Shown one piece after another: positions 36,934-45,580 of a DNA stretch of 64,000 bases. Within the stretch, counting starts at the first letter, position 1. The number at the start of each line of letters is the position of its first letter. The notes below the pieces were generated by a model. That model saw only the letters and a list, made by a program, of their open reading frames with translations. It was not told the DNA's origin and did no database searches. Origin of the DNA: Pseudomonadales bacterium. Lineage in GTDB: Bacteria > Pseudomonadota > Gammaproteobacteria > Pseudomonadales > Azotimanducaceae. A program made the position numbers and the translations under genes. The stretch is from NCBI GenBank assembly GCA_028285415.1, contig JANQPF010000001.1:155172-219171 (forward strand). The letters run 5' to 3'.

Positions 36934-39551
36934 GCAACTACCTGGCCGGTCGTGATGCCGAGCTGCCGATTGAGGTGCTGGCGGATGGTGTTTTCGAGGA
37001 GATAGGTCGGTTCACCCGGCGCAATGGCGGCGCCGGCTGCGGTCTGTACCACAAACGTATCTTCCACCCGCTCGCCGAGCGTGGTGATCTTCGCGGAGAG
37101 GAGCTGCAGATCGAGATCGACGAACAAGAGCGCAATCGCCGCCAGGAGCCCCGGCCGGTCGACGGCGAGCACGGTCATCACTGAAGCGCTGCCGTCGGCG
37201 GTAGGCGTCAGCGTGACCTCTGTCGGCCGTGGCATTTCCCTGAGCTGGCGTGGCAGACGGCGCGTGGGCGGCTCAATGCGTCCGGAGGTGTCGTCCAGCG
37301 CGGCTTCTAGATGGCTTTTGATGCGCATACGGTAGGGTTCGTCCCGCGGCAGCTGCTGACCCTCGTCGTCGAGGACGGTATACGTATCGAAGCAGACCCC
37401 GTCGCTCGATGTGGCCACGGTTGCGTCGACCACGCTCAGCTGATAGCTGCTCAGCGCGACGACCGTCGCAGCAAAAAGCTGTTGCTGATCGCGGGTATAG
37501 ATATAGACGCGCGTGGCGCCGTCGCCGGGCAGATCACCCTGGGTGTCGCGGATGCAGACAAACGCGCCTTGCGCCAGGTTGTGGTCGAGAATTTCGCGGG
37601 TCAGCGCGGCGATTTGCGGCGGGGTGTGGCGCAGAAAGAAGTCGTCGCCAAGATCCCGCCAGAGGGTCTGGCAGCGCTCGACGTCGTAGCCGGCGTCTGC
37701 CGCGAGCAGGCGCTCGAGGGCGCGCTCCTGATAGGCGGTGACGGTTGCATCCCGGTCCGCGGGTGATTCCAGCCCGCGGCGCAGCATCTTGCGGCACTCG
37801 ATGTACAAATGCCGCAGCAGCGTCGCCCGCCAGCTGTTCCACAGCGTCGGATTCGTGGCGTTGATGTCGGCAACGGTCAGCGCGTACAGATAGTCCAGGC
37901 GCATCTCTGATTTCACTTCGGACGCAAAGCTGTGGACGACGTCGGGATCGTAAATGTCCTGGCGCTGGGACACCGCGGACATATAGAGATGTTTTTTGAC
38001 AAGCCAGCAAACGAGGTTGGTATCCGCCTCGCTCAGGTTGTGACGTTCGCAGAACTCAGCCGCATCCTCCGCGCCGAGGATAGAGTGGTCGCCGCCGCGA
38101 CCCTTGCCGATGTCGTGGTAGAGGCCGGCCAGATACAGAAGCTCGGGCTTGGGAATGTTGTGCACGCAGTGGTAAGCCACGGGATAGGCTTCTTCGCTCG
38201 CCCGATAGCGGAAGCGCCGCATATTGCGGATGACCATCATGGTATGAGCATCGACGGTGTAAATGTGAAAGAGATCGTGCTGCATCTGTCCGATGACGCG
38301 CCCGAACTCCGGGATGTAGCGGCCCAGCACGCCGTAGCGGCGCATGCGGGTCAGCTGTGAAACGAGCGTGTAGGGCGCTTTCAGCAGATCCATGAACAGC
38401 TGCGTGTTGTCCTCTCTGGCGCGGAAATTGTCGTCGATGAGGTGCAGGTTCTCGCGGACCAGGCGGATCGTTGCCGCGCGCACTCCGGCAATGTCGTTGC
38501 GGTTCGCCATCACTACAAAGAGTTCCAGCAGCGCGGCCGGGTGTTCTTTGAACACTCTGTCGCTGCGCGCCTCGATGTAGTTGTTGACCAGCTGAAAGCG
38601 TTCGTTGATGTCCTGCCGGGTTTCCCGCCGCGGTGCAAGAATGACCTCGGTGAAATGCTGGATGACAATGTCGTTGACTTCCGTCAGCGCCAGCACGTGG
38701 CGGTAGTAATGGTGCATGAAGCGTTCCACGCCGCGCTGCGCATCCGTGTCGACGAACCCGAGCCGTTGCGCAAGCTCGCGCTGGTGGCCGAGCTGCAGGC
38801 GGTCCTCCTTGCGCTCGGCAACCAGGTGCAGGCCGTAGCGCACCCACCAGATGAAGCGTTTGCCCTCGACGAGCCAGTTTTTCTCCGTTTCGGTCAGCAC
38901 CTGCAGCTCGACGAGCCTGGCAGGATCGGCCGTGCCGAACTGACGCATGCAGATCCACTGCATCGTGTGTATGTCGCGCAAACCACCGGGTGATGTCTTG
39001 ACGTTGGGTTCCAGGTTGTACTCGACGTTGTCGTAATCTTTGTGCCGCTGTACCTGCTCGTCGAGCTTGGCTTTGAAAAACCTGGCCGACGGCCAGACCC
39101 GGGTCATGGCACGGTCGAGGTCGGCAATGAGCGCCTCGTCACCGCAGAGATAGCGTCGCTCGAAGAGGGCGGTGGCGACGGTAATGTCCTGCTTTGCCTC
39201 GTTCCTGCAGGTTCTGGCGTCGCGCACGCTGTGACCCACTTCGACGTTGAGGTCGAACACCGACTGCAGAAAGAGCTCAATCTGGCGTTTGTGCTTTGCC
39301 GGCTTCGCCGCCAGTACCAGGAGGTCTATGTCGGAACCCGGATGCAGCTCCGCACGGCCGTAGCCTCCGACGGCAAAGAGCGCAACCTTGTCGGCCGCGC
39401 CGAGGTGGGTCGCGAAGAGATCGCGGATGATGGCGTCATAGCCGGCGGACATCTGCGCGATGAGCGTCTCGATGGGCTCATCGCGCCAGAAGCGCTCCGC
39501 GAGGTCCGCCTGCAGGGTCTGGAGGCGTGCTCGTTGCGGGATGACGGTCAC
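36930..39551 (-). CDS. glnD: Bifunctional uridylyltransferase/uridylyl-removing enzyme GlnD
   Basis: Nitrogen sensor that adds UMP to PII proteins and removes it. 873 residues (890 in E. coli): nucleotidyltransferase domain with GGYGRAELHPGSDIDLLVL near residue 60, HD uridylyl-removing domain with GLYHDIGKGRGGDHS near 485, and two C-terminal ACT domains that bind glutamine. The start is GTG at 39549-39551, 7 bases after map. It overlaps dapC by four bases. Confidence 0.96.
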   Translation of the reverse strand: MTVIPQRARLQTLQADLAERFWRDEPIETLIAQMSAGYDAIIRDLFATHLGAADKVALFAVGGYGRAELHPGSDIDLLVLAAKPAKHKRQIELFLQSVFDLNVEVGHSVRDARTCRNEAKQDITVATALFERRYLCGDEALIADLDRAMTRVWPSARFFKAKLDEQVQRHKDYDNVEYNLEPNVKTSPGGLRDIHTMQWICMRQFGTADPARLVELQVLTETEKNWLVEGKRFIWWVRYGLHLVAERKEDRLQLGHQRELAQRLGFVDTDAQRGVERFMHHYYRHVLALTEVNDIVIQHFTEVILAPRRETRQDINERFQLVNNYIEARSDRVFKEHPAALLELFVVMANRNDIAGVRAATIRLVRENLHLIDDNFRAREDNTQLFMDLLKAPYTLVSQLTRMRRYGVLGRYIPEFGRVIGQMQHDLFHIYTVDAHTMMVIRNMRRFRYRASEEAYPVAYHCVHNIPKPELLYLAGLYHDIGKGRGGDHSILGAEDAAEFCERHNLSEADTNLVCWLVKKHLYMSAVSQRQDIYDPDVVHSFASEVKSEMRLDYLYALTVADINATNPTLWNSWRATLLRHLYIECRKMLRRGLESPADRDATVTAYQERALERLLAADAGYDVERCQTLWRDLGDDFFLRHTPPQIAALTREILDHNLAQGAFVCIRDTQGDLPGDGATRVYIYTRDQQQLFAATVVALSSYQLSVVDATVATSSDGVCFDTYTVLDDEGQQLPRDEPYRMRIKSHLEAALDDTSGRIEPPTRRLPRQLREMPRPTEVTLTPTADGSASVMTVLAVDRPGLLAAIALLFVDLDLQLLSAKITTLGERVEDTFVVQTAAGAAIAPGEPTYLLENTIRQHLNRQLGITTGQVVA

Positions 39552-39558
39552 GGGCTCA

Positions 39559-40359
39559 TCAAGGCGGCGTGCCTTCTTCGTCGCGCCAGGTGAAGATTTC
39601 GCAGCCGTCGTCGGTCACCATGAGGGTGTGCTCCCACTGGGCGGACATCTTGTGGTCCTTGGTCACGGCGGTCCACTGGTCGGGCAGAATCTTGATGTGA
39701 CGCTTGCCTGCGTTGATCATCGGTTCGATGGTGAACGTCATGCCGGCTTCCAGACGGATACCGCTGCCGCGGCGCCCGTAGTGCAGTACCTGTGGCGCGT
39801 CGTGAAACACCTTGCCAATGCCGTGACCGCAGAATTCCCGCACGACGCTGAACCGGTTCGCCTCGGCGTGCTGTTGGATGGCATGGCCAATGTCGCCGAG
39901 GTAAGCACCGGTACGAACGGCCTCGATACCTTTATACAGACATTCCTGGGTAGTCTGGACCAGGCGCTTGGCAAGAATGCTGCCTTCACCGACGAAGAAC
40001 ATTTTGCTGGTGTCACCGTGATAGCCGTCCTTGATCACCGTGATGTCGATGTTGAGCACGTCGCTCGACTTCAGCTTCTTGCCGGGTGACGGAATACCGT
40101 GGCAGACCACGTGATTGACGCTCGTGCAGATGGACTTCGGGAAAGGCTGTTGCCCGCCGCCGCCGCCGCCGCCGTAGTTCAGCGGCGCCGGCGTGCATTC
40201 GAGTTCGTTGACGATGAAGTCATGGCAGATCTCGTTCAGGGTCTCCGTTGTGACCCCGGGCGTGACGTGCTCGCCGATCATTTCCAGCACGCTGGCCGCG
40301 GCCCTGCCGGCAGCCCGCATACCCTCGACATCAGCCTCGTTCGTCACCGCTGCAACCAT
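39559..40359 (-). CDS. map: Methionine aminopeptidase type I, with a poly-glycine insert
   Basis: Removes the initiator methionine from nascent proteins. 266 residues. Metal ligands of the type I enzyme are present: two Asp in NIDITVIKDGYHGDTSKMF, His in CGHGIGKVFHD, Glu in FTIEPMIN and Glu in QWEHTLMV. An unusual run of seven glycines plus QQ (residues 63-71) is inserted between PLNY and PFPKS, where E. coli has only YHGFPKS. It is divergent from rpsB, as in most gammaproteobacteria. Confidence 0.96.
   Translation of the reverse strand: MVAAVTNEADVEGMRAAGRAAASVLEMIGEHVTPGVTTETLNEICHDFIVNELECTPAPLNYGGGGGGGQQPFPKSICTSVNHVVCHGIPSPGKKLKSSDVLNIDITVIKDGYHGDTSKMFFVGEGSILAKRLVQTTQECLYKGIEAVRTGAYLGDIGHAIQQHAEANRFSVVREFCGHGIGKVFHDAPQVLHYGRRGSGIRLEAGMTFTIEPMINAGKRHIKILPDQWTAVTKDHKMSAQWEHTLMVTDDGCEIFTWRDEEGTPP
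40154..40174. repeat. CCG trinucleotide repeat inside map
   Basis: Seven tandem CCG units on the plus strand, read as glycine codons on the minus strand (six GGC and one GGG). A perfect trinucleotide tract of this length could gain or lose units without breaking the reading frame. Confidence 0.9.
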
Positions 40360-40371
40360 CTACATTCCCGT

Positions 40372-40401
40372 TTCGCATTGCACAATCAGTTATGGTATAA
40401 A
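40372..40401 (+). promoter_or_regulatory. Likely rpsB-tsf promoter
   Basis: TTCGCA (40372-40377), an 18-base spacer, then TATAAA (40396-40401) preceded by TGG, an extended -10 element. This gives a leader of roughly 260 bases. A second -10-like TATACT at 40481-40486 lacks a good -35. Confidence 0.5.
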
Positions 40402-40667
40402 GCGCCCCGCCGCGCGGCAACAGACGCATTTGCGTTGCATTCTGCACGCGATTTGCACCGTCGGCTCGAGCAGGGCGCACTATACTGGGTGTGCGCTGTA
40501 ATGAAAGCTTCCTCGTAAGCTGAATAACCGCGACGGGACGGCTGCAAGCCTCCCGCGCAATGAATACGGCCTGTCCCGTCACGCATCCCCGGGTGCCGCA
40601 CAATCGAATGGATTGGACGGTTGGGGTGTGGGGGGTAGAGCTCAGCAACCAACCCGGAGAAAACGAC
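40402..40667 (+). promoter_or_regulatory. rpsB leader RNA, candidate S2 autoregulatory region
   Basis: This gap of about 308 bases between map and rpsB holds the rpsB 5' leader. Two strong pairings are visible: an 8-bp stem GACGGGAC (40532-40539) / GTCCCGTC (40573-40580), and GGTTGG (40619-40624) / CCAACC (40649-40654), which ends one base before the Shine-Dalgarno GGAG (40656-40659). In E. coli, S2 represses rpsB-tsf through its leader; the structures here fit such a control but do not prove it. No tRNA or other gene is seen in the gap. Confidence 0.5.
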
Positions 40668-41606
40668 ATGAGCGTATCGATGCGAGATATGCTGGCTGCT
40701 GGTGTGCATTTCGGCCATCAGACCAGATTCTGGAACCCCAAAATGGCGCCGTACATCTTCGGCGCACGCAATAAGATTCACATCATCAATCTCGAGCGGA
40801 CGCTGCCGGCGTTCAACGAGGCGCTGCACGAGATCCAGGGCATGGCCCAGCGCGGCAACAAGATTCTGTTTGTCGGCACGAAACGGGCAGCGGCCAAGGT
40901 GATTGCCGAGCAGGCGGGCCGCGTGGGCATGCCGTTCGTCGATCAGCGCTGGCTCGGTGGCATGCTGACCAACTACAAGACCATTCGCCAGTCGATCCGG
41001 CGTCTGCAGGACCTCGAGAAGCAGGCCGAGGACGGCACGTTCGAGATGCTGCCGAAAAAGGAGGCGCTGCAGAAAACGCGTCTCATGGAAAAGCTGCACC
41101 GCAGCCTCGGCGGCATCAAGGAAATGGGCGGTCTGCCGGACGCCATATTTGTCGTCGACGTCCAGCACGAGCACATTGCCATCAGCGAAGCCAACAAGCT
41201 CGGGATTCCGGTCTTTGGCATCGTCGACAGCAACAGTGACCCGGATGGCGTCGATTTTGTCATTCCGGGCAACGACGACGCGATTCGCGCCATTCGCCTG
41301 TACGTCACGGCGGTCGCCGATGCGGTGGCAGAGGGTCAGAGTAAAGCGTCGCTGGTCGTCAGCCCCGACGAGTTTGTCGAGGTGAACGAGGCCAGTGCCG
41401 AAGAAAGCGCCCCGGTGACCGAAATCTCCGCGGGTATCCAGGCTTCCGTGGACGAGGCGTTTGCCGAAGAAGATCAGGCGGCTGCAGACGAAGCGGACGC
41501 TGCCGCGGCCAGTGCCGAAGCGGCCCCTGAAACCCCGGCCGAGCCCCCTGCAGAGGACGCAGGCGACGCGCCGGCGGGTGACGCAGACGAATCCCAGAAG
41601 GCGTAG
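40668..41606 (+). CDS. rpsB: 30S ribosomal protein S2 with long acidic tail
   Basis: S2 of the small ribosomal subunit. The ATG at 40668 has GGAG upstream and gives the canonical [20 protein letters not shown] start; in-frame upstream starts are in the leader. The S2 core ends near residue 229. Residues 230-312 form an Ala/Glu/Asp/Pro-rich tail with only one lysine and no arginine, absent from E. coli S2 (241 residues). tsf follows 42 bases later. Confidence 0.96.
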   Translation: MSVSMRDMLAAGVHFGHQTRFWNPKMAPYIFGARNKIHIINLERTLPAFNEALHEIQGMAQRGNKILFVGTKRAAAKVIAEQAGRVGMPFVDQRWLGGMLTNYKTIRQSIRRLQDLEKQAEDGTFEMLPKKEALQKTRLMEKLHRSLGGIKEMGGLPDAIFVVDVQHEHIAISEANKLGIPVFGIVDSNSDPDGVDFVIPGNDDAIRAIRLYVTAVADAVAEGQSKASLVVSPDEFVEVNEASAEESAPVTEISAGIQASVDEAFAEEDQAAADEADAAAASAEAAPETPAEPPAEDAGDAPAGDADESQKA

Positions 41607-41648
41607 CACCTCGCGGCCCATCTTTGAATAGTTAAGGAGCATCTGACC

Positions 41649-42518
41649 ATGGCAATTACGGCGTCAATGGTGAAGGAACTGCGTGAGCGCACCGGTCTCG
41701 GCATGATGGACTGCAAGCGCGCGCTGGAAGAAACCGATGGTGATCTGGAGAAAGCCATCGAAGAATTACGCAAGAAAAGCGCACTGAAGGCGGCCAAAAA
41801 AGCGGGCCGCACGACGGCGGACGGGCTGCTGGCGATCAAAACCTCGGACGACGGCAGCCGCGGCGCGATTGTCGAAGTCAACATCGAGACCGATTTTGCG
41901 GCGAAAAACGAGAAGTTCATTGCGTTTGTCGACAAAGTGGTCACTCAGCTCTTCGAATCGGACGCGGGCGATCTGCAGGCGCTGATGGATGCCGGCCTGG
42001 ACCAGGAGCGTGAGACGCTCGTGCAGGAAATTGGCGAGAACATCAGCGTCCGGCGCGGCAGCCTCGTGACTTCGGACGCCGGTGGCATCGTCAGCTATCT
42101 GCATGGCGACAACCGTAAAGGCGCGCTGGTGCAGCTGTCGGCCAACGCCGCTGATATCGGCCGTGACATTGCGATGCACGTGACGGCGATCAATCCGCTG
42201 GTGGTCAAAAGCGAAGACGTCCCGGCGGACGTGCTTGCCAAGGAGCGCGAGATTTACTCGACCCAGGCCCAGGACAGCGGCAAGCCGCCGGAAATCATCG
42301 AAAAAATGGTAGAAGGGCGGGTCCGGAAATACCTCGCTGAGGTGAGCCTGGTCGATCAGCCTTTCGTCAAAGATCCGAATCAGAAAGTCGGCCAACTTGC
42401 GAAAGACGCTGGTGCCGAGGTGCTCGGGTTCGTCCGGTACGAAGTCGGCGAGGGCATCGAAGTGGAAGAAGAGGACTTCGCAGCCGAAGTGGCTGCCCAG
42501 CTCGGCGGCAGCGAATAG
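41649..42518 (+). CDS. tsf: Elongation factor Ts
   Basis: Nucleotide-exchange factor for EF-Tu. 289 residues (283 in E. coli). N-terminal UBA-like domain with the signature LRERTGLGMMDCKRALEE near residue 11 and IETDFAAKNEKF near 80. Good AAGGAG site ten bases before the ATG. pyrH starts two bases after its stop. Confidence 0.97.
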   Translation: MAITASMVKELRERTGLGMMDCKRALEETDGDLEKAIEELRKKSALKAAKKAGRTTADGLLAIKTSDDGSRGAIVEVNIETDFAAKNEKFIAFVDKVVTQLFESDAGDLQALMDAGLDQERETLVQEIGENISVRRGSLVTSDAGGIVSYLHGDNRKGALVQLSANAADIGRDIAMHVTAINPLVVKSEDVPADVLAKEREIYSTQAQDSGKPPEIIEKMVEGRVRKYLAEVSLVDQPFVKDPNQKVGQLAKDAGAEVLGFVRYEVGEGIEVEEEDFAAEVAAQLGGSE

Positions 42519-42520
42519 CG

Positions 42521-43225
42521 TTGCGGTTTCTGCTGAAACTGAGCGGCGAAGCCCTTGGCGGCGCCGCCGGCTTTGGCCTCGAGCCCGAGGTCCTGGGCTT
42601 TATCTGCAATGAAATCTCGGAGCTGCGCCGCCAGCAGGGGGAGCTGGCCATTGTGCTCGGCGGCGGCAACCTGTTCCGCGGCCAACACCTGGCCGCCTCG
42701 GGCATGGACCGGGTGGTGGGCGATCGCATGGGGATGCTGGCCACCGTCATGAATGGCCTGGCCCTGTGTGACTTTCTCGACCAGCAGGGCATCGCGAACC
42801 AGCTCTTCTCGAGCGTTGCCATCCCGAGCCTTGCTGCCGGTTACCATCGCGATGAAGCGCGCGCGGCCATGGCAGAAGGCAAGGTAGTGGTATTGAGCGG
42901 CGGCACGGGCAATCCGTTTTTCACAACCGACACCGCGGCCTGCCTGCGTGGCGTGGAGCTTGGTGTGGATGCGGTGTTGAAGGCTACCAACGTCGACGGC
43001 GTCTACGACGCTGATCCCAAGCAGCATCCGGATGCGCAGAAATTCGACGAGATCAGCTATGACGAGGTGCTCAACCGCGAGCTCGGCGTCATGGATCTGA
43101 CGGCCATAGTGCTCTGCAAAGAGAACAAGCTGCCGCTGGTCGTCTTCGATATGCAAAGCGCGGGAGCGCTTGTAGCGCTCGCAAATGGCGGTAGAGTAGG
43201 CACTCGTGTCGTCGCGGCCGGGTAA
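42521..43225 (+). CDS. pyrH: Uridylate kinase (UMP kinase)
   Basis: Makes UDP from UMP; amino-acid-kinase fold, hexameric and feedback regulated in bacteria. 234 residues. LLKLSGEAL at the N-terminus, GGGNLFRG and TGNPFFTTDTAA are intact. The start is TTG at 42521, two bases after tsf; it gives an N-terminus about 9 residues shorter than E. coli PyrH but keeps the complete kinase fold. Confidence 0.95.
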   Translation: MRFLLKLSGEALGGAAGFGLEPEVLGFICNEISELRRQQGELAIVLGGGNLFRGQHLAASGMDRVVGDRMGMLATVMNGLALCDFLDQQGIANQLFSSVAIPSLAAGYHRDEARAAMAEGKVVVLSGGTGNPFFTTDTAACLRGVELGVDAVLKATNVDGVYDADPKQHPDAQKFDEISYDEVLNRELGVMDLTAIVLCKENKLPLVVFDMQSAGALVALANGGRVGTRVVAAG

Positions 43226-43282
43226 CGACTAACAATTGCATCGACGCAGCATCGGCGCAACAGGCATAACAAGAGGTGACCC

Positions 43283-43840
43283 GTGATTGATGAAATTCTA
43301 GAAGATGCCAATGAGCGGATGGGTAAGTCCCTCGAGTCACTGCAGACCGCTTTCGCCAAAATCCGTACCGGGCGCGCGAATCCCGCGCTGCTTGACGCCG
43401 TCACGGTGGAGTACTACGGGTCACCGACGCCGCTCAATCAGGTGGCGTCCATAACCGTCGAAGATGCCCGCACCCTCGCCATCTCACCCTGGGAAAAACC
43501 CCTGATACCAGAAATAGAGAAGGCCATCCTGAAGAGCGATATCGGCATCACGCCGGTTTCGACCGGTGACGTCATTCGCGTCCCGCTGCCGCCGTTGACG
43601 GAAGAAAACCGCAAAGATCTCGCACGCCTTGCCAAGCAGGAAGCGGAGAACGGCCGCATTGCCATCAGGAACATCCGGCGTGACGCCATCGCCGACGTGC
43701 GTGAGCTCGTCAAGGAAAAGGAAGCGACCGAAGACGAGGCGCGCCGTGCGGAAGAGCGTGTCCAGGGCTTTACGGACAGCCGCGTTGCGGAAGTAGACGC
43801 TGCACTCGCCGCGAAAGAAGCGGACCTCCTAGAAATCTGA
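43283..43840 (+). CDS. frr: Ribosome recycling factor
   Basis: Splits post-termination ribosomes with EF-G. 185 residues, the standard length. LQTAFAKIRTGRANPALLD and PLTEENRKDLARLAKQEAE are conserved. GTG start at 43283 with AGAGGTGA upstream. It sits in the normal pyrH-frr-uppS order. Confidence 0.97.
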   Translation: MIDEILEDANERMGKSLESLQTAFAKIRTGRANPALLDAVTVEYYGSPTPLNQVASITVEDARTLAISPWEKPLIPEIEKAILKSDIGITPVSTGDVIRVPLPPLTEENRKDLARLAKQEAENGRIAIRNIRRDAIADVRELVKEKEATEDEARRAEERVQGFTDSRVAEVDAALAAKEADLLEI

Positions 43841-43869
43841 CCTAAGGTGCTCTATTCGGGCGATTCGCC

Positions 43870-44667
43870 ATGACCAGCGACCCAGACACTTCGACCGCCT
43901 CCGCCCTGGATGCTCAGGGTACGCTGACATCCGGCGTACCGGCAGGCGAGCCGGCCGCGGACGGAGCAACAGCGCCAGTGCACATCGGCATCATCATGGA
44001 CGGCAACCATCGGTGGGCCAGAAAACGCAGGTTGCCAGGTGCTGCGGGTCATCGTGCGGGCGCCAAGCGGCTGCGCGAAGTTGCCGAAGCGTGTGCGGAC
44101 GCGGGTGTCCGCTATCTGACGCTTTTTGCGTTCAGCACGGAGAACTGGCAGCGTCCGAGCGGTGAAGTCAATCTGCTCATGGATCTCATGCGCCACGTCA
44201 TGGAGAACGATCTGGAGGAGCTGCACCGGCGCAACGTGCGGCTGCGTATCATCGGTGACCGCTCGCGGTTTGCGCCTGATATTCAGCGCAAGATGCAGGA
44301 ATGTGAAGCGCTCACCGCGTCGAACACGACGCTCAATCTTTCGGTGGCGGTCAACTTCGGCGGCAGATGGGACATCGTGGAGGCTGCGCGCAAGCTTGCC
44401 CGCGCCGCAGCCGACAATACGCTCGACCCGGACGCAATCGATGAATCTCACTTTGCCGGGGCAACCTCACTCGGTGGCCTGCCGGATCCCGATCTCCTGA
44501 TCCGCACGGGTGGTGAGCACCGCATCAGCAACTTCCTCCTCTGGCACCTCGCGTATACGGAGCTCTACTTTACTGAAGCGTACTGGCCCGACTTCGACGC
44601 CAGCCACCTGACCGCGGCGATCACCGAGTTCAGCCAGCGGGCGCGACGTTTCGGGCGTCGCAGTTGA
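43870..44667 (+). CDS. uppS: Undecaprenyl diphosphate synthase
   Basis: Condenses isopentenyl diphosphate onto farnesyl diphosphate to make the lipid carrier of peptidoglycan synthesis. 265 residues. Catalytic Asp44 in IIMDGNHRWA, then AGHRAGAKRLRE, FAFSTENWQRP and RTGGEHRISNFLLW. The N-terminus carries about 18 extra low-complexity residues compared with E. coli. Its presence shows the organism still needs isoprenoid precursors although dxr, ispD and ispF are missing nearby. Confidence 0.96.
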   Translation: MTSDPDTSTASALDAQGTLTSGVPAGEPAADGATAPVHIGIIMDGNHRWARKRRLPGAAGHRAGAKRLREVAEACADAGVRYLTLFAFSTENWQRPSGEVNLLMDLMRHVMENDLEELHRRNVRLRIIGDRSRFAPDIQRKMQECEALTASNTTLNLSVAVNFGGRWDIVEAARKLARAAADNTLDPDAIDESHFAGATSLGGLPDPDLLIRTGGEHRISNFLLWHLAYTELYFTEAYWPDFDASHLTAAITEFSQRARRFGRRS

Positions 44668-44668
44668 G

Positions 44669-45454
44669 ATGCTCAGAAATCGCATCATCACCGCGCTGAT
44701 TCTGGCCCCGCTGGTCGTTGCAGCGGTCTTTCTGCTGCCGCCGCTGGGGTTTGCGGTGGCGTTCTGGGGGGTAGCCGCGCTCGGCGCCTACGAGTGGGCG
44801 GGTCTGATGGGTGTCGATAAGCCGCTCTCGCGAGTGTTGTGTCTGGTGCCATTCGCCGTCATCTGCGTGATGATTTATGGCAACGAGTCCCTGTATCTGC
44901 CGCTACTCTACCTCGGCTGGATGTTCTGGGGTGCGGCATTGATTGCGGTGCTCGCTTACCCCCGCGGTGCGGCGGTGTTTCGCAGTCCGGTGGTGCTGGC
45001 TGTCCTCGGAATCATCGTGTTTACCGCCGCCTGGGTGAGCCTGGTGGTGATTCGCGCACATCCCGATGGTGCCGCCTGGCTGGTGTGGATGCTGCTACTG
45101 GTCTGGGGGGCTGACGTCGGGGCGTACTTTGCCGGTCGGGGTTTCGGCAAACATACCCTGGCACCAGCCGTCAGTCCCGGCAAGACCTGGGAAGGCGTGC
45201 TGGGTGGCATGCTCCTGCCCGGTCTCGTCTGCGGCGCCATGCTGATCGCGTGGCAGGGTGCTTCCGCCCTGTGGCTCACCTTCATGATCCTGCTGATTGC
45301 GATCTCGGTGCTGGGAGATCTCCTCGAGAGCCTCGTGAAACGCGCGACGGGGGTAAAAGACTCCGGCACGCTGCTGCCTGGCCATGGCGGCATGCTCGAC
45401 CGTATCGACTCGATTCTGGCGGTGCTGCCGTTTTTTGCCGTCGTTCTATATTGA
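44669..45454 (+). CDS. cdsA: Phosphatidate cytidylyltransferase
   Basis: Inner-membrane enzyme making CDP-diacylglycerol from phosphatidate and CTP. 261 residues with about seven to eight hydrophobic segments and the family signature VKDSGTLLPGHGGMLDRIDS near the C-terminus. It begins one base after uppS. In most gammaproteobacteria dxr follows; here only 126 bases separate it from rseP. Confidence 0.95.
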   Translation: MLRNRIITALILAPLVVAAVFLLPPLGFAVAFWGVAALGAYEWAGLMGVDKPLSRVLCLVPFAVICVMIYGNESLYLPLLYLGWMFWGAALIAVLAYPRGAAVFRSPVVLAVLGIIVFTAAWVSLVVIRAHPDGAAWLVWMLLLVWGADVGAYFAGRGFGKHTLAPAVSPGKTWEGVLGGMLLPGLVCGAMLIAWQGASALWLTFMILLIAISVLGDLLESLVKRATGVKDSGTLLPGHGGMLDRIDSILAVLPFFAVVLY

Positions 45455-45580
45455 GGGGTTGTCGGACATGAAAGCGGTATTCAGCACGGGTTCAGGCTAA
45501 AATGGGCACTAATCACGAGATCTGTGGACAAATCCCGAGAGGATTTGGTCTAGAGGATTGAGTCGAGGACAAGTTATCTG
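45455..45580. other. Gap where dxr normally lies
   Basis: 126 bases between cdsA and rseP with no full gene. A ten-codon frame (45468-45500, MKAVFSTGSG then stop) starts nine bases after an AGGGG site. Its MK start and STGS loosely resemble the Dxr N-terminus, but it is far too short to judge. No clear promoter found. Confidence 0.5.

Noticed and set aside
40560..40667. In-frame start of rpsB at 40560
   Set aside because: The extra 36 residues are unlike any S2 and coincide with the structured leader; ATG 40668 has GGAG and the canonical N-terminus.
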